Source of the DNA: Isoetes taiwanensis
Taxonomy: Eukaryota; Streptophyta; Lycopodiopsida; Isoetales; Isoetaceae
Assembly: GCA_021234155.1 (NCBI GenBank)
Contig: JAJEKV010000053.1
Span: 7,515,424-7,579,423, forward strand
DNA: 64,000 nt
Direction: 5' to 3'
The translations under genes and the position numbers were made by a program. Positions 12,440 to 23,836 of the stretch are shown here, piece after piece. Each line of letters opens with the position of its first letter. The stretch's first letter is position 1. The notes beneath the pieces are model-generated. The model was given only the letters and a program-made list of their open reading frames with translations, ran no database searches and had not been told where the DNA came from.

Positions 12440-12930
12440 ATGACATGAGCTTCTCTCCTCTGTTGCCACTTGTTAGACCATTGAAATTCCAGACTTCCTA
12501 TCTATTCAGCATCTGTTGGATTGTCATAGCATGGATCATTTCCTGTTTCGGGCTGATTAAGGTATCCGCCAGTTCGGTTCAAGAGATTCTAGGGTCATCA
12601 CTATTATATTCTTCAAATATTCTCTTTGGAGCTCCTAGTTTGAGTAGTCTCCCCTGTTGTGTTCTGCTGTGAAGAATACCATTAAGGAATGAAAAACTCA
12701 AAACAACTTTTGAATTGTCCAATTCTATCCCAAGCTGCATCATATTTCTTTCCTTTGAGCAATCTATGTGCCATAAGTGTGATAGCCAGGATGTTTAGGA
12801 GGTCCTTTTTGAGTGAGATAAGGTTTGGATTTTTGCCATCCATCGCCGCATTGTTTCTATGTTTCCAGATTACCCAAAGACAAAGACTTCTGGTGGTTAA
12901 AACTAGCTTGCTTGTTATCAGCATTCAGAA
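12440..12930 (-). mobile_element. LINE 3' end (C-terminal reverse-transcriptase tail), 5' truncated
   Basis: A minus-strand frame (12682-12924) contains LWVIWKHRNNAAMDGK and continues to the end of a plant LINE ORF2, the region after the zinc-binding zf-RVT domain. It aligns with the plus-strand frame at 13276-13572 (LWVIWKHRCDVALGG). The bases below 12682 are its 3' untranslated remnant. No endonuclease or polymerase core remains. Confidence 0.65.
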
Positions 12931-13009
12931 ACTCCAACAAGTTCCCAGGGCTGTTTTGGTTAAATTGGGAGGTCAAAACCCAGGAGATGACAGCTGAGGT
13001 AAGGCTTGG

Positions 13010-13854
13010 GGTGAGGTAAGGCTTGGGGTTAGTATGGCAGACACTAAAACCTTACTGTCAAACTCCTGGAAGTCTATCTGTTCTAGGAAGATTCAGTTTT
13101 TCAGATGGTTAGCTCTTCAAGGGGGATTAAGTACTAAGGAAAGGCTATTTAATAAGGGCATTACGGGTGACGACAGCTGTCCATTGGGCTGTCAGGTTAC
13201 TAATCCATAACACACCTCTTCTTCTGTCCTCGGATTGCCGATTTTTGGCAGTGGGTCTGTCCTATTATTGGTATCATGTTAAGCCAACTGGTCTGGCCAG
13301 ATCTGCTCCTCACCACGGATCACAACTGCATTGATGCCTCCCTGGTGAATCTGACACTTTGGGTTATCTGGAAGCATCGTTGTGATGTGGCTTTAGGTGG
13401 TCAGGGGATCTCCATGGAGAAGCTAAAAAGAAATTTCAATATGGAGATTGCTCTAATGGCTCTATCTCATCATAAGAAGAAAGGCTCGAAATACAACAAA
13501 GGACTTGATAAAGTAGGGACCTTGGTAGGGTTCTATTCATACTTCAGGTGCCATTGGGTTGATAACGAGTAAGTAAGAACTACTGGTAATGAAGCAGGTT
13601 GCTTTTTTTCGGAGAACTAAATCTGTGGATCCTGTACTGGTATGGAGCTGGCTCTCTCTATAGTACCCACTCTTAGGTGAAGAAAGATGATTTTCCTTAT
13701 AGTACCCTTTAAGTGGGGAAGACGAGCAGATGCCCTCTGTAGTGCTTGTACTAGGACTTCCACATCATCTGTATCTCCCTTGTAGAGGGGCTCTATTGTA
13801 TATACTTTCTAAATTTTAATATACGCATATATCTTACCCTCAAAAAAAAAAAAC
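13010..13854 (+). mobile_element. LINE 3' end with zf-RVT domain and poly-A tail, 5' truncated
   Basis: Translation from about 13040 gives a zf-RVT type segment (FFRWLALQGGLSTKERLF, then DDSCPLGC). It is followed after a stop by the C-terminal frame 13276-13572 with LWVIWKHR. A roughly 270-bp untranslated tail ends in a run of twelve A at 13842-13853. This is the normal anatomy of a 5'-truncated LINE insertion. It lies back to back with the minus-strand fragment at 12440-12930. Confidence 0.7.
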
Positions 13855-13944
13855 CCAGAATTCCTCTAACCAAAGGCATTGGAAAACGTGATTTGAACTT
13901 TCCATTGTCCACATCCCATAGGACATATCCCATTCACCATATGA

Positions 13945-14400
13945 TTATACTTGCTTCGAATTATACTTGCTTCGAACGGCATTGGTGTGCAGGCTTTGAT
14001 GTAAGACCAGCCATCTAAATAGCTTAATCTTGTTGGCTTCGTAATTTCTCCAACCTTTGCAGCAGGTGTTGGCTAGGAGATCTTCCTCACATCCCCACAG
14101 TCTAGTAGCCTTGGATTCTAGGCTCTCTAGCAAGACTTTATAGATTACTTTAACAACATAATTATCTTTCCTGTTTAAAGTCCATCTGTTTGAATTGTTT
14201 GCCGACTCCTCATATTGTTTCACCTTCTTTAGTACCATCAAGGAGATTTTTCGGTCAAGTTCTGAGCCTTTGGTTCTGCCTTTCACACCCTCCCAACTAA
14301 GCCATCCATCTTCAATTTTCAGGTCTCCTATCTTTTTTGCGGTGGCTAAAGGGGGGCCCGCTAAAACACAAAAGTGCTTGATTCCAAGCTCCTAAAAGCC
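13945..14400 (-). mobile_element. LINE fragment, zf-RVT region
   Basis: A minus-strand frame reads through KIKLFRWLVLHQSLHTN, the same motif as FFRWLALQGGLST in the neighbouring LINE and typical of the zinc-binding region of plant LINE reverse transcriptases. Upstream on minus the similarity extends to 14400 with a frame change. It is a remnant abutting the hAT transposase relic. Confidence 0.6.
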
Positions 14401-14403
14401 TTC

Positions 14404-15690
14404 TCATGTCATTGGAGATGAGCCTGTATTTAGGGTTACCTGGAAGAAGGCAAAGTCAGGAAGTGAGTGTTTAAGTGTGTGGCTACCCCCAGGATACGAG
14501 GTTTCCACTACGCCTTTCCAAAACATCTCCCGCCCAAGCATTTCTCGAAGGGCAGCGGCTTGTTGTCGGTGTTTGGAAGCATTCTTCCCTTTCTGCCTCC
14601 TTTCCCATTCAAAAAACTCTGTATGATTGAAGGTCGAGATAATCCAATCACGACACTTAAGCACTTTTTCAAGACAGATATAATTGGAACCAAATCGCGT
14701 TTGCCCAGGATTCATGAGTGCTAGGGCCTTCTGACGCAATGACTTGTAAATGGCATAAATTGTCGGCTTCTTTGTGATGAATTTTACAAGGCGACGCGCT
14801 TTCTGAATGGGATCTTTGAACCATGTGTGCTGTGAGAACCAATCCTTGAGCAATAGGTTCAGGCAATGGCATTGGCAGCTAGTAGCGTGCAACCCTGGAA
14901 ATTCAGACTCCAATAATTCACCCGCTAACTTGCAATTAGACGCGTTATCCATTGCAACCTGAAATATTCTCTTTGGTCCAAAACTCTCTATCACAGCCTT
15001 TGTTTTCTGAAAAATCCAATCTTCAATCAGTTGGTCAGTTTTTGTTTCTACGGTTTGCAAAAATACTTCGCCCCCAGGATACACGATCATGAAGTTTATA
15101 AGATGGTCCTTGTTTACATTGCTCCAACCATCCGTCACTAATGAAGCCGATCTGGCTTCAGTAACATGACACAACTTCATCTCCACCCTCTCGACCATTT
15201 TTTCGTGTATTTTATCAATCATTTTATTGTTGGCATGCTTGTATGAAGGCAACCTAAAAGCCGACCCTGCTTTGGCAACTTCCTGGAAGGCTTCTTTCAT
15301 TGCATTGTGCTCCAAAATATGTGAAGACAACCCGGCATATAAAAATGCCTCTACAACCTTCAATTGCATCTTCTTCAGTTGCTCTGATGTTAAGTAATGA
15401 TCAACCCTCTGTTGCTTCGTCTGTCTTTCCACTATTTCAATTGTCTCTATCATTCTCTGCTCTCCCGTACTTATACCTATTGATCCTAGTCCACCCTCTG
15501 ATTGGTATGCTACCCCAACAAGGGGTGGTATAGTTATATTCGTCTGCTTCTGCTCGGCACTGCTCTTGAGTATCCATAACTTGTCTTTTTTTCATATTAT
15601 TCTTCGTTTTGCGTATCACATCTAGTCGAGACAACCTTTCAATGGCATCCTTTCGCAAGTCAGCAGATGCAGTACAAGTCGCGACACCGA
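14404..15690 (-). pseudogene. hAT-superfamily transposase (DUF659 type), incomplete
   Basis: The open frame 14404-15453 (349 residues) has the DUF659 / RNase-H-fold core of hAT transposases: LVTDGWSN near residue 108, then VAMDNASNCKLAGELL and HATSCQCHCLNLLLKD. Upstream on minus (15560-15690) a second frame gives RKDAIERLSRLDVIRKTKNN, the tail of a BED-type zinc finger region, so one frameshift separates them near 15500. The C-terminal hAT dimerisation domain is missing, replaced by LINE DNA at about 14400. hAT enzymes cut and paste DNA using a D-D-E site; this copy should be inactive. No terminal inverted repeats were located. Confidence 0.75.
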
Positions 15691-15763
15691 CGTCTCTTTC
15701 ACGTAAGATGTGAGCTCGAATTCTTGTTGGTCATAGAAAAGCGCCCATCATCTGTTGCAACGA

Positions 15764-16375
15764 CTATGCCGGAATGGTCTACTTTGGAGGGAAACACTTT
15801 ATCGCCTCTGGAGACTTCAGACAGGTAGCCCCTATTGTCAAGGGAGGAGGGAGGAATGCAGCATATAATGCATCTATAAAATCCTCGCCACTCTAGCAAA
15901 GTTTTCGTGTATTCAGATTAGAACAACCAATACGCAACGCACGAGATCCTGAGCTAATGCAGTTTGTTGATCATATAGGAGAAAATTGGGAAGAATCCAC
16001 GGTCTCATTGGATATCTTCAACACAACTACTAGCGTTGAAAGTAGCGTTGAGTTTCTCTATCCATCTAGCATCCTTCAAGAGTCAGCAATATCAATGGTT
16101 GCATCCTTAATAGATTGTTTAGTAATGACAGACCGTATTATAGTCATGATCACATCAACGAACAAGATGAAATCATACATGACCATCCCTATGCGACATC
16201 AGATTTTCTAAATAACTTCACCCATTCTGGAATACCCAACCATGAACTAAAGCTTAAGGTAGGCACAATATGTCACATTATGAAACGACTAGACATGGAA
16301 AAGGGTCTGGTAAAAAAATGCAAGAGTTATGGTCATTTCAATGCATGTAAAATTCGTGATGGTAAAAGTATTAGA
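15764..16375 (+). pseudogene. Helitron PIF1-like helicase fragment
   Basis: Plus-strand translation gives FGGKHFIASGDFRQVAPIV (about 15780-15836), which contains the GDFRQ motif of PIF1 and Helitron helicases. It continues through RLEQPIRNARDPELMQF (with one TAG, at 15895-15897, where a Trp codon is expected) to DHIGENWEEST. After frame changes, 16200-16330 reads SGIPNHELKLKVG, matching the C-terminal helicase segment that in Helitrons reads SGLPPHELKLKVG. The Rep domain and N-terminal helicase motifs are absent. It is a C-terminal relic, abutting the hAT relic on the opposite strand. Confidence 0.75.
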
Positions 16376-16425
16376 TGATACAACTCAAGAGGATGCATGC
16401 ACATATCCAATCTCTAGAACAGACT

Positions 16426-16581
16426 TTTTTTTATCAGCCAGAGAATCGGCCCTGGACCATACATAGAGGGCAGTTACCTCTCCGATTATCTTACGCAACC
16501 ACCTTCAACAGCTGCTAAGGATTAACATTGGACCGCTCTTCCTTGACTGCTCTCAAGAGCCAAATGAGGCAAGCAAGCGTG

Positions 16582-16618
<37 letters not shown>

Positions 16619-17941
16619 GGTATCTTTCGCAAATATATTAAGAGACTGATCAGGGCTTCTAGTTCCAGGGGTAGCATCCCGCACTCCACTAGCATCATAT
16701 CGTAAGGTGTATGCATTTTAGTGCCCAATTCTGCATGAAAGAATTTCTCTTGTACCTTCTCAATCTTTTTCTAGCTTTCTATGGATAACCCTGGACTCCA
16801 AAGTTCACAGCCATAAAGTACAACTGTTTGTACTAAGGAAATAAAGAGCATCTTCCTCAGGCTGAAATCCCATATTTTTGCTTGATGGCACTTATGTTGC
16901 ATGGCATATAAAGCTTTCAAACCTCCCTTAACCCTTTGCTCTACTGCTTGATTCCAGCTGGGACTTTTGTCCACTATTAGACCTAGATATTTATAGCTAT
17001 CCACAATGTCTAGCTTATCCCCTTTATAGAAGAAGGTATGTTTATCCACCTTGTTGGCACCAAACGCTATCACTTTCCTCTTAGCCATATTCATTTTCAT
17101 GCCTTTGGTATCACAAAAGGAAGCCAAAGCATCTAAATGTTTTGTGACAACAATACAATATCATCAGCATCTAATAGCAGCATAATAACGTACCCTTGTA
17201 ATGCAATGCCATCTCCACCAAATTGAGCCATCCAATCCTCCAAGTCATCTATAAACAGACCAAATAATATGGGGGAAAGAGGGCAGTCTTGTTTAACCCC
17301 AATGTTACTCGTCACTAGATCAGGACATTTCTGAGATAATGAAAATGAAAGTTGAACCATTATCTTCTCATAGAGAGTCTTCACGGCCCTGCGCAAAATA
17401 GAGGGTACCCCAAGTGCCTCCAATCTATGCCACAAACAGTCCCACTGTACCATGTCAAATGCTTTCGTGAAGTCTACAAAAGTGGCGAACAGAGCCTTTT
17501 TGGTGTCTTTTACAGAATCTATCAAGCCTCTAAATGTCAGCAGGTGATCAATTGTGGACCTTTTTTTCCTGAAGCCTGCTTGCCCATGTGCTCTGATCTC
17601 ATGTTCTTCTGCCCAGTTATTTATTTTACCCGCAAGAATAGTAGCATACATCTTGAAAAAAAGACTACTAACCATTATCATGCGATAGTTGTTTGGATCC
17701 ATCTCATCACCTGCCTTATGTAGTGGGATGATCATGTTCACCTGCTAAGATGCTGGGAAACATTCACATAAAGCTGCATTATACATTAGAGTGAGGATCT
17801 CCGCTCCAGCCCATTTAACCATTTCTGAAACTTGCCCTTGAATATCTACAGCTTTTACATTAGAGAATTTCTGAAGCCCACCCAGAATATCATCCACCAA
17901 AAACTGTAAAACCTCATCATCCCTTTCCACAAGCTGCATCT
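16426..17941 (-). mobile_element. LINE: reverse transcriptase and 3' end, decayed
   Basis: Two minus-strand frames carry a LINE reverse transcriptase. Frame 17133-17741 has IIPLHKAGDEMDPNNYRMI, GQAGFRKKRSTIDHLL and DFTKAFDMVQWDCLW; frame 16771-17127 continues with SYKYLGLIVDKSPSWN and VLYGCELWSPG. The catalytic YADD box appears as DADD (MLLLDADDIVLLSQ), so the invariant Tyr is lost. A stop at 17742-17744 separates the upstream palm part (17745-17939). The 3' end at about 16426-16475 has the same terminal signature as the LINEs ending at 46205 and 56713. Endonuclease and ORF1 are absent. Confidence 0.85.
16585..16617. repeat. (TG)n microsatellite
   Basis: An uninterrupted TG dinucleotide run inside the 3' part of the decayed LINE. 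Confidence 0.95.
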
Positions 17942-20050
17942 CTTACAGCCCTGGGACATAGTATAGCTTACGTATTTATTGCATTAGTTAAATCCAACTT
18001 CATCTCATGCCTTCCTTTGAATCTCAGTCTATTCCAGAATTCTTTGGTTCAGCAATCAACTCTTTGACCATATCTTCTCGTTTTTTAAGCAAGTGTTCCC
18101 TTTTCTTACCTTTAATCAATTTCATGTATTCTTTTTTAAGGTCTTGCCTATGGCTTGCTTATAGTGTTGTCTCTTCTCTTTACACTCTACATCAAACCAA
18201 TAATTGCAAGAGAGCCCCAATTGCCTTCTTTTAGACTGAAAAGATTGTAGCACTACTTAATAGTACTGACGAAAGCAAGTCACTTATGTCTTTTGCCCCA
18301 GATGGCCAATGAGTTTTACTGACAAGTTCTTCACGGGGAGGGGGGGGGAGGGAAATTACCTAATCAGATGGTCTTTTTCAGGGGAAATCTTTTCTATGGT
18401 CTTTTTCATGCTGGTTTTTATGGTCTTTTTGTGGCCTCTTTGTCAAATACGCATGAAAAAACATAATAGTATTATTTGGAATTATTCTTTTATAACAATT
18501 TGAACATCATATGCTAGGATGAAGTATTAATCAAATTGAATTACACAAGACTGAATGGATTATTAGTCAAGCTTAAGAGAATTGACTCTATCTAACATTG
18601 CCTCATCGAAGTTCCAACTCAATACAAATTGAGTTTGAATTAATCTAAGATTATAGAGATAGAAATTTCAAATGCTCTTGATATTAATAAATCAACAGGC
18701 CTGAAGTATAATGCAAGCCTATTTTGCTATGACAGTAAACAGGCAAGGTAATGAACCCATACATCTAAAAGAATCATGGAGGAAATAAACATTGAAACCT
18801 TTGATGTTCCACGCTAAACTTAGCAACCTCAAGAAGCATACATTAATTTTTAATGCGTGGTTCTTCAGGGTTGATAAAACTGGCAAAGGAGCATCAAAGG
18901 ATTCAAAGTTTACTTCACACTATATCTAGCTCAAAAATCGCGCATGTGATTCAAACAAATATCCTGTAGTTCACAGAAAAAAGAATATGAACAAGTCTGA
19001 AATGAAGAAATTTGAAAATCTGAAGAGAAAGAGAGGAAAAAAAAAAAACACATCTAATTTCTTTTCTAATGCAGCATCCAATGTCTTTAGCAGGAAAAAG
19101 ACCCTGTTACTGTTGAATGTAGCACTGGAGGTGCATTCCCTCGGAATAAATCCTTCTCATCTGTTTGTTTGGAATTTGAATTGAATCTCGGAATAAATTC
19201 TTCCCATCTGTTTGTTTGAAATTTGAATTGAGTCATCGAAACTAAATCTGGCAGTTACTATACTATTTTTGGCACTTACTATCATTACGCTCACGGCACA
19301 ATTTGGTGCCAGCCTCGCACCACAAAAGGGGGGGGGACAGGGGGAACATGTCAAGTGATCCATTACAACGTGCTTTGACCCATAGGACAAAAATAGCGAG
19401 GAATTTTTTTTTTTGGAAAAAATAGCAGAGGAAGCCATGTTTTAATCCTTATCTGCTTCGACATTGACAATTTCGTATCTGCTTCAACACGCGTTCAGGC
19501 GTGGACGGATCTGCAGTTTCAAGCCTCATATGGCAAAATCAATGAGCAAGGATTCACCGACAAAGCGATAGTCTACTTGCTATCTATATAAGCCGAATCT
19601 TGCCAAAAGATGGTTTTCCAGGGCCGAGTATTCCAGATAGCAGCAAATAACATTTAGTCAGTTGATCTTTTTCACCCATTTTTAGAACCTTATTTTTCAA
19701 GTATTCCACCCTTACAAAGTCCTGCTCGTACCAAATCATCTTTATTAGGCTCAGTTTTGGCAATAAAAGAAAGGGCAATTCATATTCTTCATCTATTGGT
19801 GGTAACTTGCTGTTTTGCGCAGACATAAAAGAAGCAAGAAAAGATATTTCATGCAATTGCACAAGGCAAAGATATGACTTCTTTATGGTCATTAATATGT
19901 TCTGCTTTTAATATATAAGATTTTGCCTTGGCCATGAACAAGCACTTGCAATCTGCCTCTAGGAGTTTTGTCAAAACTCTTTGGTTGATGCAGTTCAAAA
20001 GTGTGCACTTTTTACACTTCATTTGTGCACCTTTTGTGGGATTTTTCAAC
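17942..20050. other. Gene-free AT-rich stretch
   Basis: No recognisable gene. It contains G runs at 18336-18355 and 19327-19345 and a direct duplication at 19140-19232. The short frames here have no recognisable domains. Confidence 0.5.
19140..19232. repeat. Tandem duplication, about 47 bp x 2
   Basis: Two adjacent copies of a segment beginning CTCGGAATAAAT and ending TTTGAATTGA, differing by a few substitutions. Confidence 0.85.
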
Positions 20051-20061
20051 CAAGCCAAGCA

Positions 20062-20420
20062 CCTTATTCATCAACCACCAAGCGCTATCAACCATTATTG
20101 TATTTAGAAATAGTACACTAGCGTTTTTATAGAGCTAGAGCCGATTTTGTTATCTTATTTATCAACCACTGTTGTGTTTAAAATAGTACACTAGACTTAG
20201 AGCAATAGGATTGTGGTTTTTGTGGATCAACCACCAATTGCCTTATTTATCAACCGCCGTCGTGTTTAAAACAGTACACTAGCGTTTTTTGTAGACTTAG
20301 AGCAGATTTTGCTATCTTGTGTATCAACCATCAATTGCCTTATTTATCAACTGTCCTTGTCGTGTTTAAAAATAGTACACTAGCGTTTTTATGGACTTAG
20401 AGCAGATTTTGCTGTCTTTC
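20062..20420. repeat. Degenerate tandem array, about 95-bp unit, four copies
   Basis: Four imperfect copies share TTATTTATCAACC, GTGTTTAAAA, TAGTACACTAGCGTTTTT and GACTTAGAGCAGATTTTGCT. Copy 2 is shortened. It is non-coding. Confidence 0.8.
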
Positions 20421-20654
20421 ACAGGTTAAAGCCATATCACGTGAAATCAGAGGTAGGGTCAATTCAAGAGGTGAAATATGCCAGAATGGGAGGTGAGTCG
20501 GCCAAAATGTGGGGTGGAAACCTAAAAAGCTCTGGTTGAAGGAAGAACGCAGAGTAGAAAGATTTGTCTGTCATCTACTCTAAAAATCTGCAGCATAACT
20601 GCCACGTGGAAAAGACGTGGTTGATGGACGTGCCTGAATTAATCCTATCTTGAT

Positions 20655-20828
20655 TTGACGTTTCAAGAAACACTTCGGGGCTTAAATTCCAGGGTTGCCA
20701 AGGCTTAAATTCCGCCTTGATTCGGCGTTTCAAGAAACACTCCAGGGCTTAAATTCTAGGGTTGCCATGGCTTAAATTTCAAGGTTGCTGACACCCCGGA
20801 ATTTAAGCCCGGGTTTGTTTCTTGTATA
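20655..20828. repeat. Small foldback: direct duplication plus inverted third copy
   Basis: CAAGAAACACTTCGGGGCTT (from 20664) recurs directly at 20731-20756. It recurs as its reverse complement at 20798-20824 (GGAATTTAAGCCCGGGTTTG onward). The transcript could fold into alternative hairpins. No coding content. Confidence 0.75.
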
Positions 20829-20829
20829 C

Positions 20830-22125
20830 ATCCCATGTTAAAGCCATATTACATAATGTTCGGGTAAAGGCTAAAGGCTATTTTGCCTAATAAGGTTTGC
20901 AATAGATGATTTGCATCTGTTTCTTAAAGGTTGGGAGGGTTTTAGATATTTAGGTTCTCGTTCTTGTTTATTTTAGCTTGAATGGTTTATTTTTAGACAG
21001 TTTATGGGTGTCACATGGGCTTCCACTTTTGGCTGTACCACAGAGCGATGGTGGGGAATTTGGTTGATGCACCTACATATAGCTCTTTTTTGGATTTGCA
21101 ATGTTCTTCATCATTTCTCTAGACCAGCCCTACTCTTTTTCTTGCCGGAGTTGAGCTCCCCGGTCAGTAGATCTGTTGCAGGGCACCAGGAAGGGCTCTT
21201 CTTGTGCTTGCCTCAAATTCATATTCTGGATTTCGTTCTTGATGTGGATGTATTGTTTCTCTTCTTGTTTCAAGCTTTACTTTTGGATTCTTATCTCAGA
21301 TCTGCTACAGCTCGTCTTATCCGATCGTCATGGCCATGCTGAGTCAGGGATGTTGAAACGACTATTCATATTTGGTACTGGAAGTCAGGGTTTTTGGTCC
21401 TTGACGCCTCTGGTTTCTTGGTTCTTGACGGATTTGTGCTTCCACCGGGCTTTAAATGATTGAGTCTGATTTGCGGCTGGCCTGATTTCTCATGCATTTT
21501 AATGTATTCGTTGTTTAGTCTTAGAAATCCAATGGTTTATAATCCCAAAAATAAATAAAAAAAGGTTGCACTTAGCGATAAGGTTGCAATTACAGACCCA
21601 AATTATGATTATGTCTGGTATGTCTGGTAATGGCCGCCTCTCTTGGCCTCTACAAAATTGCAATATCATTGCTTGCAATTATTGCTTGCTTCTGCTTCAA
21701 ATAGCTAAATAGCCTCCGAAGCATTACAATGAAGGAAACTGCATTGGGGAGTGGGTTTCCTCCTGCCGACCGCCTGTGACATTTACGTATAAGAGAAAGA
21801 CCTTTTACTTGCAATTCTGGGCTGTGAAGGCAGGTTAGAAGAAATTCAGGCAAGTAAAAAAAAGGAGAATCGTGAGTAAGAACAGCAGAATTGCAAGTAA
21901 AATACAGCAAAATCGCAGGTGAAACTCAGAATTGCAGGGTAAGAATCGCAGAACAGTAGGTAAAATACAGAGCAGAGAGCTTTGAGCCCGTTCATAAAAT
22001 TTAATTAACAATAAAATTTAATTAACATTCTGTAAAAGAAATGTTGCCATGTGGTGCAACATGGTTGGCTCCGTGGCCTGAATTTCTTCTAACCTGCCTT
22101 TACGTTAGCCCAAAGCATTACATTA
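20830..22125. other. Gene-free stretch
   Basis: Open frames at 21004-21463 are Leu/Phe-rich, overlap in two frames and match no family I know; I do not call them genes. Nothing else is recognised. Confidence 0.45.
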
Positions 22126-22520
22126 TCAAAGCATTACGTTAGAGCATTACATACTTTACAGAATGTGCTCGGAGGACCCCATCGAAAAACTAGGAGTTAA
22201 GTCTCTTAAATTTCCGGTCACAATTCTTATTTTCCGGTTTGAATTTTTATTTGCCGGCAAACAAATTGTGGGGTTTCCTTCAAAATCCGGCAAATAATCT
22301 TGAGTTTATATTCAAAATCCATTATCAAAGCATTACATTAGAGCATTACATACTTTACTACAGAATGTGCTCGGAGGACCCCATCGAAAAACTAGGAGTT
22401 AAGTCTCTTTAAATTTCCGGTCAGAATTCTTATTTTCCGGTTTGAATTTTTATTTGCCGGCAAACAAATTGTGGGGTTTCCTTCAAAATCCGGCAAATAA
22501 TCTTGAGTTTATGTTAAAAA
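22126..22520. repeat. Direct repeat, about 195 bp x 2
   Basis: Two nearly identical adjacent copies (from about 22126 and 22321) contain ATGTGCTCGGAGGACCCCAT, the mini-motif TTTCCGG, and GCCGGCAAACAAATTGTGG. Confidence 0.9.
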
Positions 22521-22735
22521 TCCAGTGGAGCATGACAGTTTCCAGCAACTTATCTGGTTAGAGCTATACAAAATCCAGTGGAGCATGACAGTTACCAGCA
22601 ACTTATCTGGTTAGAGCTATAGAAAATCCAGTGGAGCATGACAGTTACCAGCAACTTAGAAAATCCAGTGGAGCAACTTAGAAAATCCAGTGGAGCATGA
22701 CAGTTACCAGCAACTTATCTGGTTAGAGCTATTGG
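22515..22735. repeat. 52-bp tandem array, about four copies with partial units
   Basis: The unit is AAAATCCAGTGGAGCATGAC followed by AGTTACCAGCAACTTATCTGG and GTTAGAGCTATA, with full copies at about 22517, 22569 and 22680 and shortened units between them. Confidence 0.9.
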
Positions 22736-22785
22736 GGATTGGCAAATTACTATTAATAAAAGAAAATACGACATTTTGTATGGAC

Positions 22786-23043
22786 TCAGCTGATTTTAAA
22801 AGGCTGGTGGTTGATTTATAAGGGTGCTTTCCCATGGGACTAAAACCCGGAGATTTTCTTGAGGTCAGGCCGATTTTAAAAGGCCGGTGGTTGATTTATA
22901 AGGGTGCTTTCCCATGGGACTAAAACCCGGAGATTTTCTTGAGGTCTTGAGGTCAGGCCGATTTTAAAAGGCCGGTGGTTGATTTATAAGGGTGCTTTCC
23001 CATGGGACTAAAACCCGGAGATTTTCTTGAGGTCAGGCCGATT
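22786..23043. repeat. 80-bp tandem array, three copies
   Basis: The unit begins GATTTTAAAAGGCCGGTGG, passes through GGGTGCTTTCCCATGGGACT, and ends TTTTCTTGAGGTCAGGCC. The junction of copies 2 and 3 has an extra TTGAGGTC. Confidence 0.9.
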
Positions 23044-23044
23044 C

Positions 23045-23215
23045 GGCCTCCTGTGTTCCCATGAGCGCCTTACTTGCTTGATTCAGGTTTAGGACTGAGT
23101 CGCAAAGTATTCTCCACACAATTCTGAGCTGTGTTCCCATGAGCGCCTTACTTGCTTGATTTAGGTTTAGGACTGAGTCCAAAGTATTCTCCACACAATT
23201 CTGAGCCTCAGGTTT
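23045..23215. repeat. 84-bp direct repeat x 2
   Basis: Two copies of TGTGTTCCCATGAGCGCCTT through CCACACAATTCTGAGC, with one base deleted in the second (GAGTCGCAAAG against GAGTCCAAAG). Confidence 0.9.
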
Positions 23216-23234
23216 TTGACCTTAGTACTGCTTT

Positions 23235-23425
23235 TTCAGGTCTGCAAATTCATGGGAAAGCACCCTAAGGGACGCCAAGCACCCTAAGCACCCTAAGAGA
23301 CGCCTCACATGTGAGCGGCAAGCTTTTCAGGTCTGCAAATTCATGGGAAAGCACCCTAAGGGACGCCAAGCACCCTAAGCACCCTAAGGGACGCCTCACA
23401 TGTGAGCGGCAAGTTTTGATGAGCG
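23235..23425. repeat. 88-bp direct repeat x 2 with internal CACCCTAAG iterations
   Basis: Two copies of AGGTCTGCAAATTCATGGGA through CTCACATGTGAGCGGCAAG, each with three iterations of CACCCTAAG. The second copy runs into the left arm of the large inverted repeat. Confidence 0.9.
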
Positions 23426-23836
23426 GCAAGTTTTGCCAGACGTCAAGCCGCTCTGGTCTGAACTGCTCCAGCAGTTCGGGGACGACTGGCTCAAACGTCA
23501 AACCGGCCGTCTCAAATTTCGTTCATGTGAATGCGTTTTAATCTACATGTAACGCTCTTTAAATTTAAGAGGCTTACCCACCTACTTACTCAGCTAATCA
23601 TACTCTTTAAATTTAAGACTCAGCTAATCATACTCTTTAAATTTAAGACTCAGCTAATCATACTCTTTAAATTTACTCACATGAAGATTAAAACGCATTC
23701 ACATGAACGAGATATGAGACGGCCGATTTGACGTTTGAGCCGGTCGTCCCCGAACCGCTGGAGCAGTTCAGACCAGAGCATCTTGAACGGCTTGACGTCC
23801 GGCAAAACTTGCCGCTCACATGTGAGGCGTCCCTTA
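23385..23836. repeat. Foldback structure: inverted arms of about 150-165 bp
   Basis: The left arm 23385-23552 and right arm 23679-23836 are reverse complements with scattered mismatches and small indels. The outer ends both read TAAGGGACGCCTCACATGTG (in opposite orientation), and the middle contains the CTGGTCTGAACTGCTCCAGC region. The spacer is a 30-bp tandem array (23588-23675). Long inverted arms next to tandem subrepeats is the organisation of foldback-type elements. No transposase is present and I see no target-site duplication. Confidence 0.85.
23588..23675. repeat. 30-bp tandem array x 3
   Basis: Three copies of ACTCAGCTAATCATACTCTT plus TAAATTTAAG form the loop of the foldback. A fourth partial copy (CTCAGCTAATCAT) lies just outside the right arm at 23841. 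Confidence 0.92.

Noticed and set aside
21004-21463. Hydrophobic frames of 95-112 codons
   Set aside because: Two frames overlap, are Leu/Phe-rich as expected from pyrimidine-rich DNA, and show no domain.
22515-23043. CRISPR-like regular repeats
   Set aside because: Units are directly adjacent without unique spacers, and the sequence is plant nuclear DNA.
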